The translations under genes and the position numbers were made by a program. From Mesobacillus sp. AQ2 (GTDB lineage: Bacteria > Bacillota > Bacilli > Bacillales > Cytobacillaceae), in the NCBI RefSeq assembly GCF_030122805.1, contig NZ_CP126080.1:2981001-3045000 (forward strand): a stretch of DNA of 64,000 bases, written 5' to 3'. Positions within the stretch are counted from its first letter, which is position 1; every line of letters begins with the position of its first letter. Shown here piece after piece: positions 17,213-26,913 of the stretch. Under the pieces are notes generated by a model. It searched no databases, was not told the DNA's origin, and saw only the letters and a list, made by a program, of their open reading frames with translations.

Positions 17213-18827
17213 CTTCTGTTAGGATCGGGACCAATATCTCAAAAGTGGTTCCCTCTCCTTTGATACTGGACACTTTAATTTGACCTTTCATCCGTTCTAC
17301 AATCTGGTAACATACCATCAATCCCATGCCAGTTCCCCGCTCCTTTAATGAATAAAAAGCCGTTCCCAGCCTTGAGAGCTCCTCAGCCGTCATCCCAACC
17401 CCTGTATCCTTGATTATGAAGACACCATAATCGCCCTGTTTTTCAACGGTCAAACTGAGCTTTCCTCCGTCATCCATTGCCTCGATTCCATTTTTCAGGA
17501 TATTGATCAGCACCTGTTTTAATTCGCTCTTGTTACCTTTGATTTTCACGGGCTCCTTTATATCGGTGTGCAGGGATATATTCTTGGACATCATCGCATA
17601 AGAGCTCATTAGATCCATTACCTGCTCAGCCAAGTCTTTTCCTTCGATGGTTTCCAGCTTCCCTACATCAGGTTTTGCCAGGCTTAAATAATCATTGATG
17701 ATCGTTTCCGCCCTGTTCAATTCTTCAATCATCAGTTTTAAATATGTATGCTCTTCTTCACTCATGTCCTTAGCGAGGAAAATTTGCAGGAATCCTTTCA
17801 CTACCGTCATGGGGTTCCTGATTTCATGGGCAACAGAAGCAGCAAGCTGGCCGATTGCGTTCATCTTTTCAGCACGCTGGAGCTCTTGCTGCAGCTTGGT
17901 CCGTTCAAAAATATCCTCTATTGTGTTAATTGCTTCCTCAAGCAAAATCGATTCATTCTCTTCGAGAGAAGACTGTCCCAGTTCTCTTGATGCAGCTGAT
18001 ACACTTTTGAATAGCTGAGAAAGCTGGGAAGCCATCTCATTAAACTGTTCACTCAATATACTCAATTCAGACTGGTCGCGGACAGGCAGCTGTACAGTAA
18101 AATTGCCGGAACTGATTTCCTTTATGCCATAAAACAAGTCATCTACAGGTTTCATCACCTTTTTGAGGCCCCAATTCAAAATGATATAAACCGCAACTAA
18201 AATGGCGGACATCTGGACTATTAACAGGAAAAGGATTTCCATCTGATTTTGCCTGATGATCGTTGCCTCTGCATCTATCCCCAGAATCGCGACTACTTTC
18301 CCGCTATTATCCATGATAGGGGCAAAGGATGAAACCCATGATCCATACTGGTCCGAGAAAATATCTGTACTTGTCACCTTATGCTGATCCCGGCTGGCGC
18401 GAAAAGCACTTAGAAATTGATCACCTGCGTCGTAAAACATCTGAGACCCAAAGGAATAATCGCGATAAATGTCAGATGCGGCGAGGATGTATACTTTTTG
18501 GTTCTGGTATTCATCAGGCAGTATGACATACGCTCCGAGGAAAGAAGCACTTTTCTCTCCGACCATGGTCAATATTTTCTCAAGCCGCTCGCTTGATTGG
18601 TTTGTCTCATTCCTGAGAGGTTCTGCATTTTTTATATCATCCGGGTCAATTGTCGATGACCAAAGCCCCGCAACCCCCTCAACCTTGTCAGCCATTTGGT
18701 CTTTCAACTGTTTAGACTGGAGGTAAAAACTTGTCCCCATAATCGAAACGACTACAACTGTTGTAATCATATAAGAAAACATCCATACTTTATTGAATAT
18801 TGAAAGGTTTTTTAGATTGAATTTCAT
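17202..18827 (-). CDS. Orphan membrane sensor histidine kinase
   Basis: A 541-residue kinase. The first membrane helix covers about residues 13-33; an extracytoplasmic sensor domain of about 160 residues follows; the second helix is near 196-217. Next come a HAMP domain, a HisKA domain with the phosphorylated histidine in SVAHEIRNPMT (near 335), and a HATPase domain with NILKNGIEA, IKDTGVGM and GTGMGL. No response regulator gene is adjacent. Lone kinases with this C-terminal style are common among sporulation-initiating kinases of Bacillus (KinB/KinE group), which feed Spo0F, so that role is a reasonable inference. The signal it senses is unknown. Confidence 0.88.
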   Translation of the reverse strand: MKFNLKNLSIFNKVWMFSYMITTVVVVSIMGTSFYLQSKQLKDQMADKVEGVAGLWSSTIDPDDIKNAEPLRNETNQSSERLEKILTMVGEKSASFLGAYVILPDEYQNQKVYILAASDIYRDYSFGSQMFYDAGDQFLSAFRASRDQHKVTSTDIFSDQYGSWVSSFAPIMDNSGKVVAILGIDAEATIIRQNQMEILFLLIVQMSAILVAVYIILNWGLKKVMKPVDDLFYGIKEISSGNFTVQLPVRDQSELSILSEQFNEMASQLSQLFKSVSAASRELGQSSLEENESILLEEAINTIEDIFERTKLQQELQRAEKMNAIGQLAASVAHEIRNPMTVVKGFLQIFLAKDMSEEEHTYLKLMIEELNRAETIINDYLSLAKPDVGKLETIEGKDLAEQVMDLMSSYAMMSKNISLHTDIKEPVKIKGNKSELKQVLINILKNGIEAMDDGGKLSLTVEKQGDYGVFIIKDTGVGMTAEELSRLGTAFYSLKERGTGMGLMVCYQIVERMKGQIKVSSIKGEGTTFEILVPILTEGPE

Positions 18828-18975
18828 ATTTTCATGGTCACTTTCCGTTCCATCAAGAGTGAATAGTTAAAAACATTCGACATTTTTTTATGATTTCCTG
18901 TATGCTTCAATAACTTTACTGACCGAATTTATAATATTAAAACTGCCTTTGTCGAGTTTGGTTTTAGCTGGAATG

Positions 18976-19006
18976 CAAAAAGGCCTGTGATTCAGGGTCC
19001 CAGGCC
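18976..19006 (-). terminator. Terminator after the first degV gene
   Basis: On the minus strand GGCCTG and CAGGCC pair around a 13-nt loop, directly followed by TTTTT. Confidence 0.78.
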
Positions 19007-19027
19007 GTATCACATTCTTTATGTAAT

Positions 19028-19870
19028 TCACTCGAAGTAATACATGAAGCCGATTGCGCCGGGGCCAGTATGGGTGCTGACGATGGGCGTTGTGTCTTCA
19101 ATGGTAAAATGGTCATAGCCTGAACTTTCGAAGACAGCTTCCTTAATCTTTTCAGCGAGGCTTAACCCCTCCGCATGGACCAACCCTACCCCTTTTATGA
19201 TTTTCCCTTCAGTATCTTCAGTAAATTGTTTTTTTAGATATTTAACGACTTGGGAATGACTTCTTGCTTTAGATACAGGAGTGTATTCTCCACCTTCCAG
19301 TGAGGCAATCGGCTTTATATTCAACAATGACCCAATCATCGCTTTTCCTTTACCGATCCTTCCGCCCTTTACAAGGTTTTCAAGTGTATCAACGACAACA
19401 AATAAGCGAGTCTGTTTTCTTACTGTATCCAGTCTTGTCAAAATCTCATCTACTGACTTCCCGGCGGCTGCCATTCGAGCTGCCTCAAGTACCTGAAAAG
19501 CCAATCCTTTCGAAATGAACCGGGAGTCCACCACATTCACTTTCGCACTGGACATCTGGGCAGCGCTTTCTGCCGAGCGTACTGTACCGCTCATCCCGCC
19601 TGTCATATGGATCGAGATAATTTCATATCCATCCGCAGCAAGCTCGTCATACAACTTGAGGAATTCGCCAGCAGGAGGCTGCGAACTTTTTGGCAGCTCA
19701 GAAGAAGCCTTCATCTTCTCCATGAATTCACCTGGACTGATGTCCACCCGGTCCAGATAATTTTCTCCATCAATTGAAATGGATAACGGGACTACGATGA
19801 TATCCCATTTCTTAATGGTCTCATCATTCAAATCACAAGTAGAATCCGTTACTATTTTAATTTTAGCCAT
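19028..19870 (-). CDS. DegV family fatty-acid-binding protein
   Basis: A 280-residue DegV protein. The N-terminal domain begins KIVTDSTCDL, and SSQPPAG near residue 60 and MTGGMSGT near residue 90 line the fatty-acid carboxylate site. GGRIGKGKAMIGSLLNIKPI marks the second domain. Homologues (FakB) bind a fatty acid for phosphorylation by FakA; no fakA is nearby. A second, divergent DegV lies at 39781-40629. They share the fold but not close sequence, which suggests different acyl chain preferences. GGGATGTGAT precedes the ATG. Confidence 0.9.
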   Translation of the reverse strand: MAKIKIVTDSTCDLNDETIKKWDIIVVPLSISIDGENYLDRVDISPGEFMEKMKASSELPKSSQPPAGEFLKLYDELAADGYEIISIHMTGGMSGTVRSAESAAQMSSAKVNVVDSRFISKGLAFQVLEAARMAAAGKSVDEILTRLDTVRKQTRLFVVVDTLENLVKGGRIGKGKAMIGSLLNIKPIASLEGGEYTPVSKARSHSQVVKYLKKQFTEDTEGKIIKGVGLVHAEGLSLAEKIKEAVFESSGYDHFTIEDTTPIVSTHTGPGAIGFMYYFE

Positions 19871-20030
19871 AATATCACATCCCTATCAAAAAACACTATT
19901 ACTATTATACCTATTCGTCATAACAATTTAAAATATTTGCTTGCTCTCCTATGACTCTGCACCCTTTTTATATGTTCACCCCGAGTGAAATTTCTCGTAT
20001 TCCACCCATACCGGCAGGCAGAACTGCAAA

Positions 20031-20062
20031 AAGAACAAAAGCGCCCTTCGAGGAGGCGCTTC
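20031..20062 (-). terminator. Terminator after ypmP
   Basis: On the minus strand AAGCGCC and GGCGCTT pair, with TTTTGTT following the second arm. Confidence 0.75.
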
Positions 20063-20074
20063 AAAAATAAATCT

Positions 20075-20326
20075 TCAGGCGTTATTTTTCAATTCGGCAG
20101 ATTTGAACAGCTGCTCATAATCCGGCCATTTCATGACTCTCTTTAAATACTCTTTGAACGAATAAAACTTTTTTGCGTTTCTTTCCTGATAGATTGCTGT
20201 AATAAAAGTTTGCAAACGGACTTGGATCATAAAATAAAAAGAACTCTCTTCTTCCAACACAGGAATTTCCACGACTTTAACCTTCTGTCCAACAACATTT
20301 TTGAACTCCAGGCTTTTGAATAACAA
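20075..20326 (-). CDS. ypmP: YpmP family protein (DUF2535)
   Basis: An 83-residue soluble protein matching the YpmP/DUF2535 family, known from Bacillus and of unknown function. It begins MLFKSLEFKNVVGQKVKVVEIPV and ends in a basic helix-rich segment (FKEYLKRVMKWPDYEQLF). In B. subtilis it lies between ilvA and ypmQ. Here it keeps the same strand and general position but is separated from ilvA by tatA-tatC and from ypmQ by three genes. It has its own terminator. Confidence 0.8.
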   Translation of the reverse strand: MLFKSLEFKNVVGQKVKVVEIPVLEEESSFYFMIQVRLQTFITAIYQERNAKKFYSFKEYLKRVMKWPDYEQLFKSAELKNNA

Positions 20327-20494
20327 AATATCAATCCTCTTTTATCCCCGTTTGTTTATATTATACCTTAAATACTGGTCGAAATGTGTCTGTTTGCGCT
20401 GAATTCAAAAAAAATTAACACATTTCCCTTTAAATATTCACAACCTTAAAAGCCGTTATATTTCCGGCATGTTAGGCAGCACATATACAAAAGA

Positions 20495-20528
20495 CAAAAA
20501 AACGTATGGGGATGCCCACACGTTTTTA
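20495..20528. terminator. Terminator after tatC
   Basis: AAAAACGTATGGG and CCCACACGTTTTT can pair with two interior mismatches around a short loop. Both sides end in T runs on their own strand, so it could act in either direction. Confidence 0.72.
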
Positions 20529-20564
20529 AGACTATTTTTCTATTGATCCTTATTAGCTCATATG

Positions 20565-21329
20565 TTAAAAGGAGGTTTCCTCATCATCCATATCTCCATA
20601 TTTCTCCTGCCACTCTTTTTCCTTCTTAAGCTTCCGTCTGTATACCACTTTAGACAAGTTGATGCTGACCTCATACAATAACAGCAGCGGAATCGTCACC
20701 AGTATATCTGACATGAAATCCGGAGGTGAAATAACTACTGAGATGACAACTAATATAAAGTATGCATACTTTCTGACTTTCACTAAAACATAGGGATTTA
20801 TGACCCCAAGTGAGGTCAGGAACATTACGACAACTGGCAGCTCGAACAGCACTCCGAACGGGATTGTCATATTCATGATGAACTTGAAATACTTTTCCGC
20901 TGTAAAATTTGTGACCAGCATGTCCCCGCTCAATTCGACCAGGAAACTAAGTACTGTAGGAAAAATCACGAAATAGCCAAAAGCAAGACCAACGATAAAT
21001 AAGATGAACAACGCCGGGATGTACGAAAGGGAAAGTTTCCGTTCAATTGGTCTGAGAGCCGGTTTGACGAACAGCCATATTTGTACAGCCAGTACCGGTA
21101 TCGTACCAGCAATAGCGATGATCGTAGCGATCATGAAATAAATCCAGATTATATCGCTGGGCCCCAGGACTATTAACTTTACGTCCAAATCCCGGACAAA
21201 GAAATGATATATGTCTTTGACAAAATAAAAGCCTAAGCCAAAGAAAATAATGAAGGCAACAGCAGAAACAATCAGCCTGTTCCTCAGCTCATCAAGATGA
21301 TCCACCAGATTTAATTCTTTATCTTCCAT
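20565..21329 (-). CDS. tatC: Twin-arginine translocase subunit TatC
   Basis: A 254-residue TatC with six predicted membrane helices. The N-terminal signature LVDHLDELRNRL (residues 8-19) is intact, and a conserved glutamate sits in the FGVLFELPV segment that helps read twin-arginine signals. The charged cytoplasmic C-terminus ends in a run of acidic residues. It forms a two-gene Tat unit with tatA about 105 bp upstream. This is the minimal TatA-TatC system typical of Bacillales. No obvious Tat substrate is encoded beside it. Confidence 0.95.
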   Translation of the reverse strand: MEDKELNLVDHLDELRNRLIVSAVAFIIFFGLGFYFVKDIYHFFVRDLDVKLIVLGPSDIIWIYFMIATIIAIAGTIPVLAVQIWLFVKPALRPIERKLSLSYIPALFILFIVGLAFGYFVIFPTVLSFLVELSGDMLVTNFTAEKYFKFIMNMTIPFGVLFELPVVVMFLTSLGVINPYVLVKVRKYAYFILVVISVVISPPDFMSDILVTIPLLLLYEVSINLSKVVYRRKLKKEKEWQEKYGDMDDEETSF

Positions 21330-21434
21330 ACCAATCCCCTGCCAATTCCATTTGCTGCATTTCCAATTTCATAATCAAGACTGTAAACTTCAGCCTCCGA
21401 AAGAAAAAGGGGTAAGACAAAAGCATCTTACACC

Positions 21435-21638
21435 CTATTTAGTGACTTTAGTAATTTCCTTTTTTTCATCTTCGAATTCTTCCATAACATCACTTGTCAA
21501 TTCGCGAGTTGATTTCTTGAATTCACGAAGTGTCTGGCCAAATGCACGTCCAATCTCAGGAAGTTTCTTTGGTCCAAAGATAATGAGGGCTAAGACAAGG
21601 ATTAAAATCAATCCAGGAACTCCGATGTTTGATAACAT
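21435..21638 (-). CDS. tatA: Twin-arginine translocase subunit TatA
   Basis: A 67-residue TatA. One membrane helix (residues 5-22) is followed by the [14 protein letters not shown] hinge and an amphipathic helix, then a charged tail, the full family layout. TatA oligomers form the pore recruited by TatC. I chose the ATG at 21638 because AAAAGGAGATG precedes it and the product then starts MLSNIG; an upstream ATG adds 20 residues that do not fit. It is the first gene of the tatA-tatC unit. Confidence 0.95.
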   Translation of the reverse strand: MLSNIGVPGLILILVLALIIFGPKKLPEIGRAFGQTLREFKKSTRELTSDVMEEFEDEKKEITKVTK

Positions 21639-21810
21639 ATCAACATCTCCTTTTTCATATTGTAAATCTACTATGATTATAGTACTTTTCATCCACAAAG
21701 TGGAGGAATGCTGCGAAAGTTCATAAGAAATTCACAAAGGGCACAGTGTGCCAACTAATTGTGACATTTCCTATTCTATAACATTTGTCCTCAATTATCT
21801 ATTATTAATG

Positions 21811-23079
21811 TTATACCAGTAAATTAAACAATTGATGTTCCTTGTTCAATTCCATGAAGGCAAAGCCCTTTTTCTCCATGCTGGAAATAAGCCTATTGTA
21901 TTCATGTTTATTTTTCAATTCAATACCGACAAGCGCCGGCCCGCTTTCTTTATTATTTTTCTTCGTATATTCGAACCTCGTAATGTCATCTCCTGGTCCA
22001 AGAACATCATCAAGGAATTCACGCAGCGCCCCAGCCCGTTGAGGAAAATTGACTATGAAATAATGAAGCAGTCCTTCATGGAGCAAAGACCTTTCTTTGA
22101 TCTCCTGCATCCTCCCTATGTCATTATTACCGCCACTCACTACACAAACGACCGATTTGCCTTTGATTTCTTCCTTCAGAAGGTCAAGGGCGGCAATTGG
22201 CAGAGCACCTGCCGGCTCAGTAACAATTGCATGCTCATTATATAATTCCAGGATAGAAGTGCAGACCTTCCCTTCAGGAACCGCGACCAGCCCGTCTACA
22301 TGCTCTTTGCAAATTTCATAGGTTTTGCTGCCCACACATTTGACAGCGGCACCATCAACAAATGTATCAATATTATCAAGGGTAATTGCACTATTCCTGT
22401 CAAACGCTGCACTCATGGACGCAGCACCGCTTGGCTCAACACCAATCAATTTTGTAGCAGGGGACACGCTTTTTATGTATGTGCTCAATCCAGCCATCAA
22501 GCCTCCGCCGCCAATACTTGCCAGGACATAATCCACAGAATCCTGGCAGTCATTAAGGATTTCCACGGCAACGGTTCCCTGTCCGGCAATTACATTTTCA
22601 TCATCAAATGGATGGATAAACTCCCTGCCTTCTTTCTCGGCACATTCCCGTGCCTCCCGATATGAATCATCAAAAGTGTCCCCGACGAGGACGATTTCTA
22701 TAAATTCACGGCCGAACATTTCCACCTGGCTGATTTTTTGCCCCGGTGTGGTCGCGGGCATGAAAATTTTCCCGTTAACACCTAGTTGTCTGCAGGCGTA
22801 CGCCACACCCTGGGCGTGATTTCCTGCACTTGCACAGACAACTCCATTTTCCAATCCATGTTCCCATAGCAACCTGACTGCATAATACGCTCCTCTTAGT
22901 TTGAAAGAACGTACATGCTGAAGGTCTTCTCTTTTCAGATAGATATCGGCTCCATATTTTTCTGATAATCGTTGGTTCAATTGCAGCGGAGTATGGGCAA
23001 CAATCTCTTTAAGATGCCTATAGGCAATAAGAATATCCTCTACACTTACCCATTTTCCTTTTAATGTTTTCTGTTCCAT
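21811..23079 (-). CDS. ilvA: Threonine ammonia-lyase IlvA
   Basis: A 422-residue PLP enzyme that deaminates threonine to 2-oxobutyrate, the entry to isoleucine synthesis. The Schiff-base lysine is K60 in SFKLRGA, and the phosphate-binding loop is GGGGLMAG near residue 195. The C-terminal 80 residues form a single ACT-like regulatory domain (YFIVNFPQRAGALREFL), the short form found in Bacillus. No T-box or other leader element is visible in the 165-bp upstream gap. ilvD, another gene of the pathway, lies at 33650-35362, outside this operon. Confidence 0.94.
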   Translation of the reverse strand: MEQKTLKGKWVSVEDILIAYRHLKEIVAHTPLQLNQRLSEKYGADIYLKREDLQHVRSFKLRGAYYAVRLLWEHGLENGVVCASAGNHAQGVAYACRQLGVNGKIFMPATTPGQKISQVEMFGREFIEIVLVGDTFDDSYREARECAEKEGREFIHPFDDENVIAGQGTVAVEILNDCQDSVDYVLASIGGGGLMAGLSTYIKSVSPATKLIGVEPSGAASMSAAFDRNSAITLDNIDTFVDGAAVKCVGSKTYEICKEHVDGLVAVPEGKVCTSILELYNEHAIVTEPAGALPIAALDLLKEEIKGKSVVCVVSGGNNDIGRMQEIKERSLLHEGLLHYFIVNFPQRAGALREFLDDVLGPGDDITRFEYTKKNNKESGPALVGIELKNKHEYNRLISSMEKKGFAFMELNKEHQLFNLLV

Positions 23080-23244
23080 ATCATGTCACCCTCACTTTGC
23101 AAAATAATTAATTTGTTCATTATATCACAGAAAAATTATTTGTCGATTGAATTTTTAAAATATTTGAAATTCCGGGCTTTACATTGAATAAAATGAGAGT
23201 AAAATAACATATAATAACGAAAATACGCTGGAGGGAATTATAAA

Positions 23245-23466
23245 ATGGAATTTTCTTTGAACAGTTTTGACGGGGCTTTGCCAGTAGAGGTGACTCTCGA
23301 TGAAGACAACGGGCGTTATATGATTCGCAAAAGTGATACTAGTGGAGAGTTTTTCAACAGTCCTATGGAAATGGTGAAATGGATCCGCGATAATTTGAAG
23401 CCTGAGGATTTTTGCATTCCCTCAGAATTCACCAGGATGATGAATAGCCTTTCACAATTCGAATAA
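23245..23466 (+). CDS. Conserved hypothetical protein, 73 residues
   Basis: A 73-residue acidic soluble protein, preceded by GGAGGG, with its own terminator. It begins MEFSLNSFDGALPVEVTLDEDNG and has no membrane segment, cysteine pair or recognised domain. The clear ribosome binding site, the terminator just after the stop and the divergent position from ilvA support a real gene. I do not recognise the family and give no function. Confidence 0.65.
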   Translation: MEFSLNSFDGALPVEVTLDEDNGRYMIRKSDTSGEFFNSPMEMVKWIRDNLKPEDFCIPSEFTRMMNSLSQFE

Positions 23467-23510
23467 TAAAATCCATTGCTTCGTCCAGCCAGATTTCGAG
23501 ATAAAAAGAC

Positions 23511-23541
23511 AAAGCCCCTGCGAAAAGCAGGGGCTTTCTTG
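23511..23541. terminator. Bidirectional terminator between the 73-codon gene and plsC
   Basis: AAAGCCCCTGC and GCAGGGGCTTT pair over 11 bp around GAAAA, between two convergent genes. Confidence 0.88.
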
Positions 23542-23559
23542 GTGGAAATTTGAATTAGA

Positions 23560-24291
23560 TCAGGAAGCAATTCTTTTTTCTTCTCTAGACCGTATGATTT
23601 TGTCTCGAACATCATCAGCAATTGCGATTAAATCCTTATCCTTGTATTGCCGACTGTAAATTGGCTGACTGATGATAACATTTATTTTTGCGGGTTTGAC
23701 TAGACGGCCATTCTTTTCAAAGACATCAGCCGTACCCGTAATGGAAATCGGGACGATTGGGACACCAGAATCTTTGGCAAGACGGAAGCCACCCGCTTTA
23801 AATCTACCTACCGGTCCCCCCTTGCTTCTAGTTCCTTCCGGAAAAATCACAAGTGAATGACCTTTCTTTAACAAATCCACTCCTGTTAAAATGGAATCTG
23901 CCGCCCGTTCGCGATTTTTCCTGTCAATGAACACACAATCAATCGCTTCCATCCAGGCAGACAGTATCGGAACTTTCTTGACTTCAATCTTGGAAATGAA
24001 GCCAAATGGTTTATCAATGGCCCCAATCAGGACCGGTATATCGAAATTACCTTCATGGTTGCTGGCGAACAGAACAGGCCCTGACGGAATATTGTTCAGC
24101 CCCTGTACTTCAATCTGGGAACCCGTCAATGCCATGAACGTTTTTGACCAGTTTTTCGGCGTTTCATGGATTCTCCGCTTCTTTTGCTCAAACTCCATAT
24201 CATCCGGCAACCTTTTTATTCCTGACAGTTTTGGCAAACTCCAGACAAGATAGCCACCCATATACAAAAAACACGCAATTAAACGAAGCAT
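23560..24291 (-). CDS. plsC: 1-acyl-sn-glycerol-3-phosphate acyltransferase PlsC-like
   Basis: A 243-residue membrane-bound acyltransferase that adds the second acyl chain to lysophosphatidic acid. One N-terminal membrane helix is present. The catalytic His-Asp pair is NHEGNFD (H79, D84), and the glycerol-phosphate site is FPEGTRSKGG (150-159). The position just downstream of dfrA-thyA follows the B. subtilis ypkP-dfrA-thyB order. A weaker possibility is a specialised lysophospholipid acyltransferase rather than the main PlsC. Confidence 0.88.
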   Translation of the reverse strand: MLRLIACFLYMGGYLVWSLPKLSGIKRLPDDMEFEQKKRRIHETPKNWSKTFMALTGSQIEVQGLNNIPSGPVLFASNHEGNFDIPVLIGAIDKPFGFISKIEVKKVPILSAWMEAIDCVFIDRKNRERAADSILTGVDLLKKGHSLVIFPEGTRSKGGPVGRFKAGGFRLAKDSGVPIVPISITGTADVFEKNGRLVKPAKINVIISQPIYSRQYKDKDLIAIADDVRDKIIRSREEKRIAS

Positions 24292-24434
24292 TGTTTCCTC
24301 CTAAGTACATTCTTTTGCCATTATAATGGATTTGTTTTATCAAGACTATATGATTAAACAAATTAATGAGAAAAGTGTTTTCACTTTTTTAACTGATTAT
24401 GATCATTTGCAATCCCCTCCATTGCTCTCAAAAG

Positions 24435-24464
24435 GAAAAAAGCAATCCTTTTTGAGGATTGCTT
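24435..24464 (-). terminator. Terminator after dfrA
   Basis: On the minus strand AAGCAATCC and GGATTGCTT pair over 9 bp around a 7-nt loop and run into TTTTTT. Confidence 0.88.
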
Positions 24465-24475
24465 CAACGTACATG

Positions 24476-24961
24476 CTATTTGTGTTTAAAAATCAGGAAT
24501 TCATAATCGTATGGATTCTTTTCATTCTTTGGACCGACTTCCCTTGTCTGGAGGTTCCACTTTTCTATGTCAAAGACCGGGAAGAAGGTATCTCCTTCAA
24601 ACTGATGATGGATCATCGTCAAATAAAGCCTGTCCGCTTCCGGCAAAACTTCCTTAAAAATCTCTGCACCGCCGATGACGAATATTTCCTGTTCCTTTTG
24701 GTTTGCATATTCTCTAAATTCTTCAATGGAGTTCATGACCGTACAGCCGTCAGGCCTGTAGTTTTCGTCCCGTGTTATGACAATATTTTCTCTGCCAGGA
24801 AGCGGCTTCCCTATAGATTCAAATGTTTTTCTTCCCATCATGATCGGATGTCCCATCGTTACGCGCTTGAAGAACTTTAAATCCTCGGGAAGCCTCCAAG
24901 GAAGCTGATTATGGTAACCAATTACTCTATTTTCATCCATTGCCCAAATTAATGAAATCAT
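24476..24961 (-). CDS. dfrA: Dihydrofolate reductase DfrA
   Basis: A 161-residue dihydrofolate reductase. The segment [18 protein letters not shown] (residues 15-32) carries the catalytic acid D27, and FVIGGAEIF is the conserved Gly-Gly turn. It regenerates tetrahydrofolate after thymidylate synthesis. Its start overlaps the thyA stop by 4 bp, so the two partner enzymes are translationally coupled. Confidence 0.96.
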   Translation of the reverse strand: MISLIWAMDENRVIGYHNQLPWRLPEDLKFFKRVTMGHPIMMGRKTFESIGKPLPGRENIVITRDENYRPDGCTVMNSIEEFREYANQKEQEIFVIGGAEIFKEVLPEADRLYLTMIHHQFEGDTFFPVFDIEKWNLQTREVGPKNEKNPYDYEFLIFKHK

Positions 24962-25752
24962 ACACTGACAACCCCTTTAATATGAGGATGTGCTTCATAA
25001 TTAACTAATTCAAAATCTTCATATCTAAAATCAAAGATCGATTTGACATCAGGATTCAGTTTCATTTGCGGCAAAGGTTTTGGATCCCTTGTCAGCTGGA
25101 GTTTAACCTGTTCAACATGGTTGGAGTAAATATGCGTATCACCAAAGGTATGCACGAAATCTCCGGGCTCTAAATCGCAAACATGAGCAACCATCATTGT
25201 CAGGAGCGCATATGAAGCAATATTAAATGGCACCCCCAGGAATACATCCGCCGATCTTTGGTACAGCTGGCAAGATAGCTTGCCATCAGCTACATAAAAC
25301 TGGAACATACAGTGGCAAGGCGGCAATGCCATATTCTTGATTTCCGCCACATTCCAGGCATTGACAATCATCCTTCTGGAATCTGGATTGGTTTTAATAG
25401 TATGGATCAACTCGGAAATCTGATCAACGGTCTCCCCATCAGCACCGTCCCATGAGCGCCACTGATGTCCGTACACCGGTCCTAGTTCACCCTTTTCATC
25501 TGCCCACTCATTCCAAATCCTCACACCATTTTCCTGTAAGTACTTAACATTCGTATCACCATTCAAAAACCAAAGGAGTTCATGGATGATCGATTTCAGG
25601 TGAAGCTTTTTAGTCGTCAGCAGTGGAAATCCATCCTGGAGATTAAAACGCATCTGGTAGCCGAATGTACTGATTGTCCCTGTACCGGTACGGTCTTCCT
25701 TTTTCACACCTGTGTCCAAGACATGTTTGCATAATTCTAGATATTGTTTCAT
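24958..25752 (-). CDS. thyA: Thymidylate synthase ThyA
   Basis: A 264-residue folate-dependent thymidylate synthase that methylates dUMP using methylene-tetrahydrofolate. The nucleophile cysteine is in [12 protein letters not shown] near residue 146, and the RRMIVNAWN phosphate-binding segment is intact. The length matches the E. coli-type (ThyB of B. subtilis) rather than the longer phage-like ThyA. It forms an operon with dfrA. Confidence 0.96.
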   Translation of the reverse strand: MKQYLELCKHVLDTGVKKEDRTGTGTISTFGYQMRFNLQDGFPLLTTKKLHLKSIIHELLWFLNGDTNVKYLQENGVRIWNEWADEKGELGPVYGHQWRSWDGADGETVDQISELIHTIKTNPDSRRMIVNAWNVAEIKNMALPPCHCMFQFYVADGKLSCQLYQRSADVFLGVPFNIASYALLTMMVAHVCDLEPGDFVHTFGDTHIYSNHVEQVKLQLTRDPKPLPQMKLNPDVKSIFDFRYEDFELVNYEAHPHIKGVVSV

Positions 25753-25895
25753 GAATTTCCCTGCCCTTCAAAAGCTACGATTTATTTCTATTCATTTTAG
25801 CAAGTATAACGGATGGAATAAAGGATATTCCTCTTTTATCTTTGATGTTCTCTAGCTAAATTCCTGCTTGTTTTTAGCAGAATCCTTGAAAAATA

Positions 25896-26597
25896 CTACT
25901 TAAGAGCTTCAATATAATGATAGGTTTGCGGAGCTGCTTCCTTCAACAAACGTGCCGGCATCCCGCCAATATAGTACATCGCAAAGCATTCGGCAAAATA
26001 TTCCTCGGGATAATCCAGGAAATATGCCCTGCCGGGAAAAAGCACGCGGCTTTCCTGTTTCCATATAGTCAGGAACCTTTCTTCCTCCCTGATTCCGTCA
26101 TAGACATGGCGATCGAGTGAATGTGCAAGTTCGTGCAATTCAAGGTTGACCGACCCATGCCCCTTGCCCTTCTCACTGCTTCCAATTTTCACAAGCACAA
26201 CTCTAGATCCACCAATCCCCGGAACCTGGTCCCATGTCCGTTTCGATGTGTAGCCGCGCGGAATGACTCCCTTTAAGTGACTGGCCGTAGGATTATCAGT
26301 GAGGTTGCCTTCAAATAATCGAACCTTGATATTTTGATTGATCGCTTTCTTGATCATGGATTCAGGCAAAAGGGTGAGACGCCCGATAATATTCGCTGCC
26401 TCCACCTGATCGAAGTCATCCTCCGGAAGCACCACCAAGTTTCCCGCCAGACTGGCTGCTTCAGGATCCAAAGATTCATATAGTAATGATTGTTTTGGGT
26501 ATTCAAAAAGAAAAATGCCATCCATATTGGCATTTGAGCTTCCTAGTAGTGTGAAGGAAAGAATGATAACAACGAATATTTGAAAAACTTTTCGCAT
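25896..26597 (-). CDS. Secreted lethal-factor-like (M34/PPEP-type) zinc metalloprotease
   Basis: A 233-residue exported protein. The signal peptide covers about residues 1-23 (IILSFTLLGSSNA). The anthrax-lethal-factor-related catalytic domain holds the zinc motif LHELAHS (H155, E156, H159) and a downstream EEYFAECFAMYY segment whose glutamate near E203 would be the third ligand. The arrangement and size resemble Pro-Pro endopeptidases, which cut surface adhesins between two prolines; the substrate here is unknown. It is a single gene with GGAAAGGGGAT before the ATG. No partner toxin component is nearby, so a housekeeping or surface-processing role is more likely than toxicity. Confidence 0.8.
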   Translation of the reverse strand: MRKVFQIFVVIILSFTLLGSSNANMDGIFLFEYPKQSLLYESLDPEAASLAGNLVVLPEDDFDQVEAANIIGRLTLLPESMIKKAINQNIKVRLFEGNLTDNPTASHLKGVIPRGYTSKRTWDQVPGIGGSRVVLVKIGSSEKGKGHGSVNLELHELAHSLDRHVYDGIREEERFLTIWKQESRVLFPGRAYFLDYPEEYFAECFAMYYIGGMPARLLKEAAPQTYHYIEALK

Positions 26598-26867
26598 GTA
26601 TTATCCCCTTTCCTGAAGAGTTTTTTCTGGGCGAATAACAATAGATGTGGATAACGATAGAGTGAGGGATTTCCCAATAGTAATCTATTAAAATTATAAC
26701 ATACGTTCGCTTGCCTGCTGGCTGAGAAATTCAGGAAACATTCTATTCTGTGGATTTTCCATGTAGAGTGGAAGATGAGCATCATAAGTTTATTGCGGGA
26801 GAACGATGGATTAAAATATTTGAAAGAGAGTTTGTTTGCGGTATCAATCATTATTTGTAGTAAAAGC

Positions 26868-26898
26868 AAAAAGACTCATCCGGTCAGAATGGATGAGT
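26868..26898 (-). terminator. Terminator after the yceG-telA operon
   Basis: On the minus strand ACTCATCC and GGATGAGT pair perfectly around a 9-nt loop and are followed by CTTTTTGCTTTT. It lies just past the stop of the telA C-terminal segment, not after the premature stop. Confidence 0.88.
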
Positions 26899-26913
26899 AT
26901 GCCACAGGATTGA

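Noticed and set aside
21739..21752. GGCACAGTGTGCC palindrome after ilvA
   Set aside because: It is short and lacks a T run on the ilvA strand, so it is not supportable as a terminator or operator.
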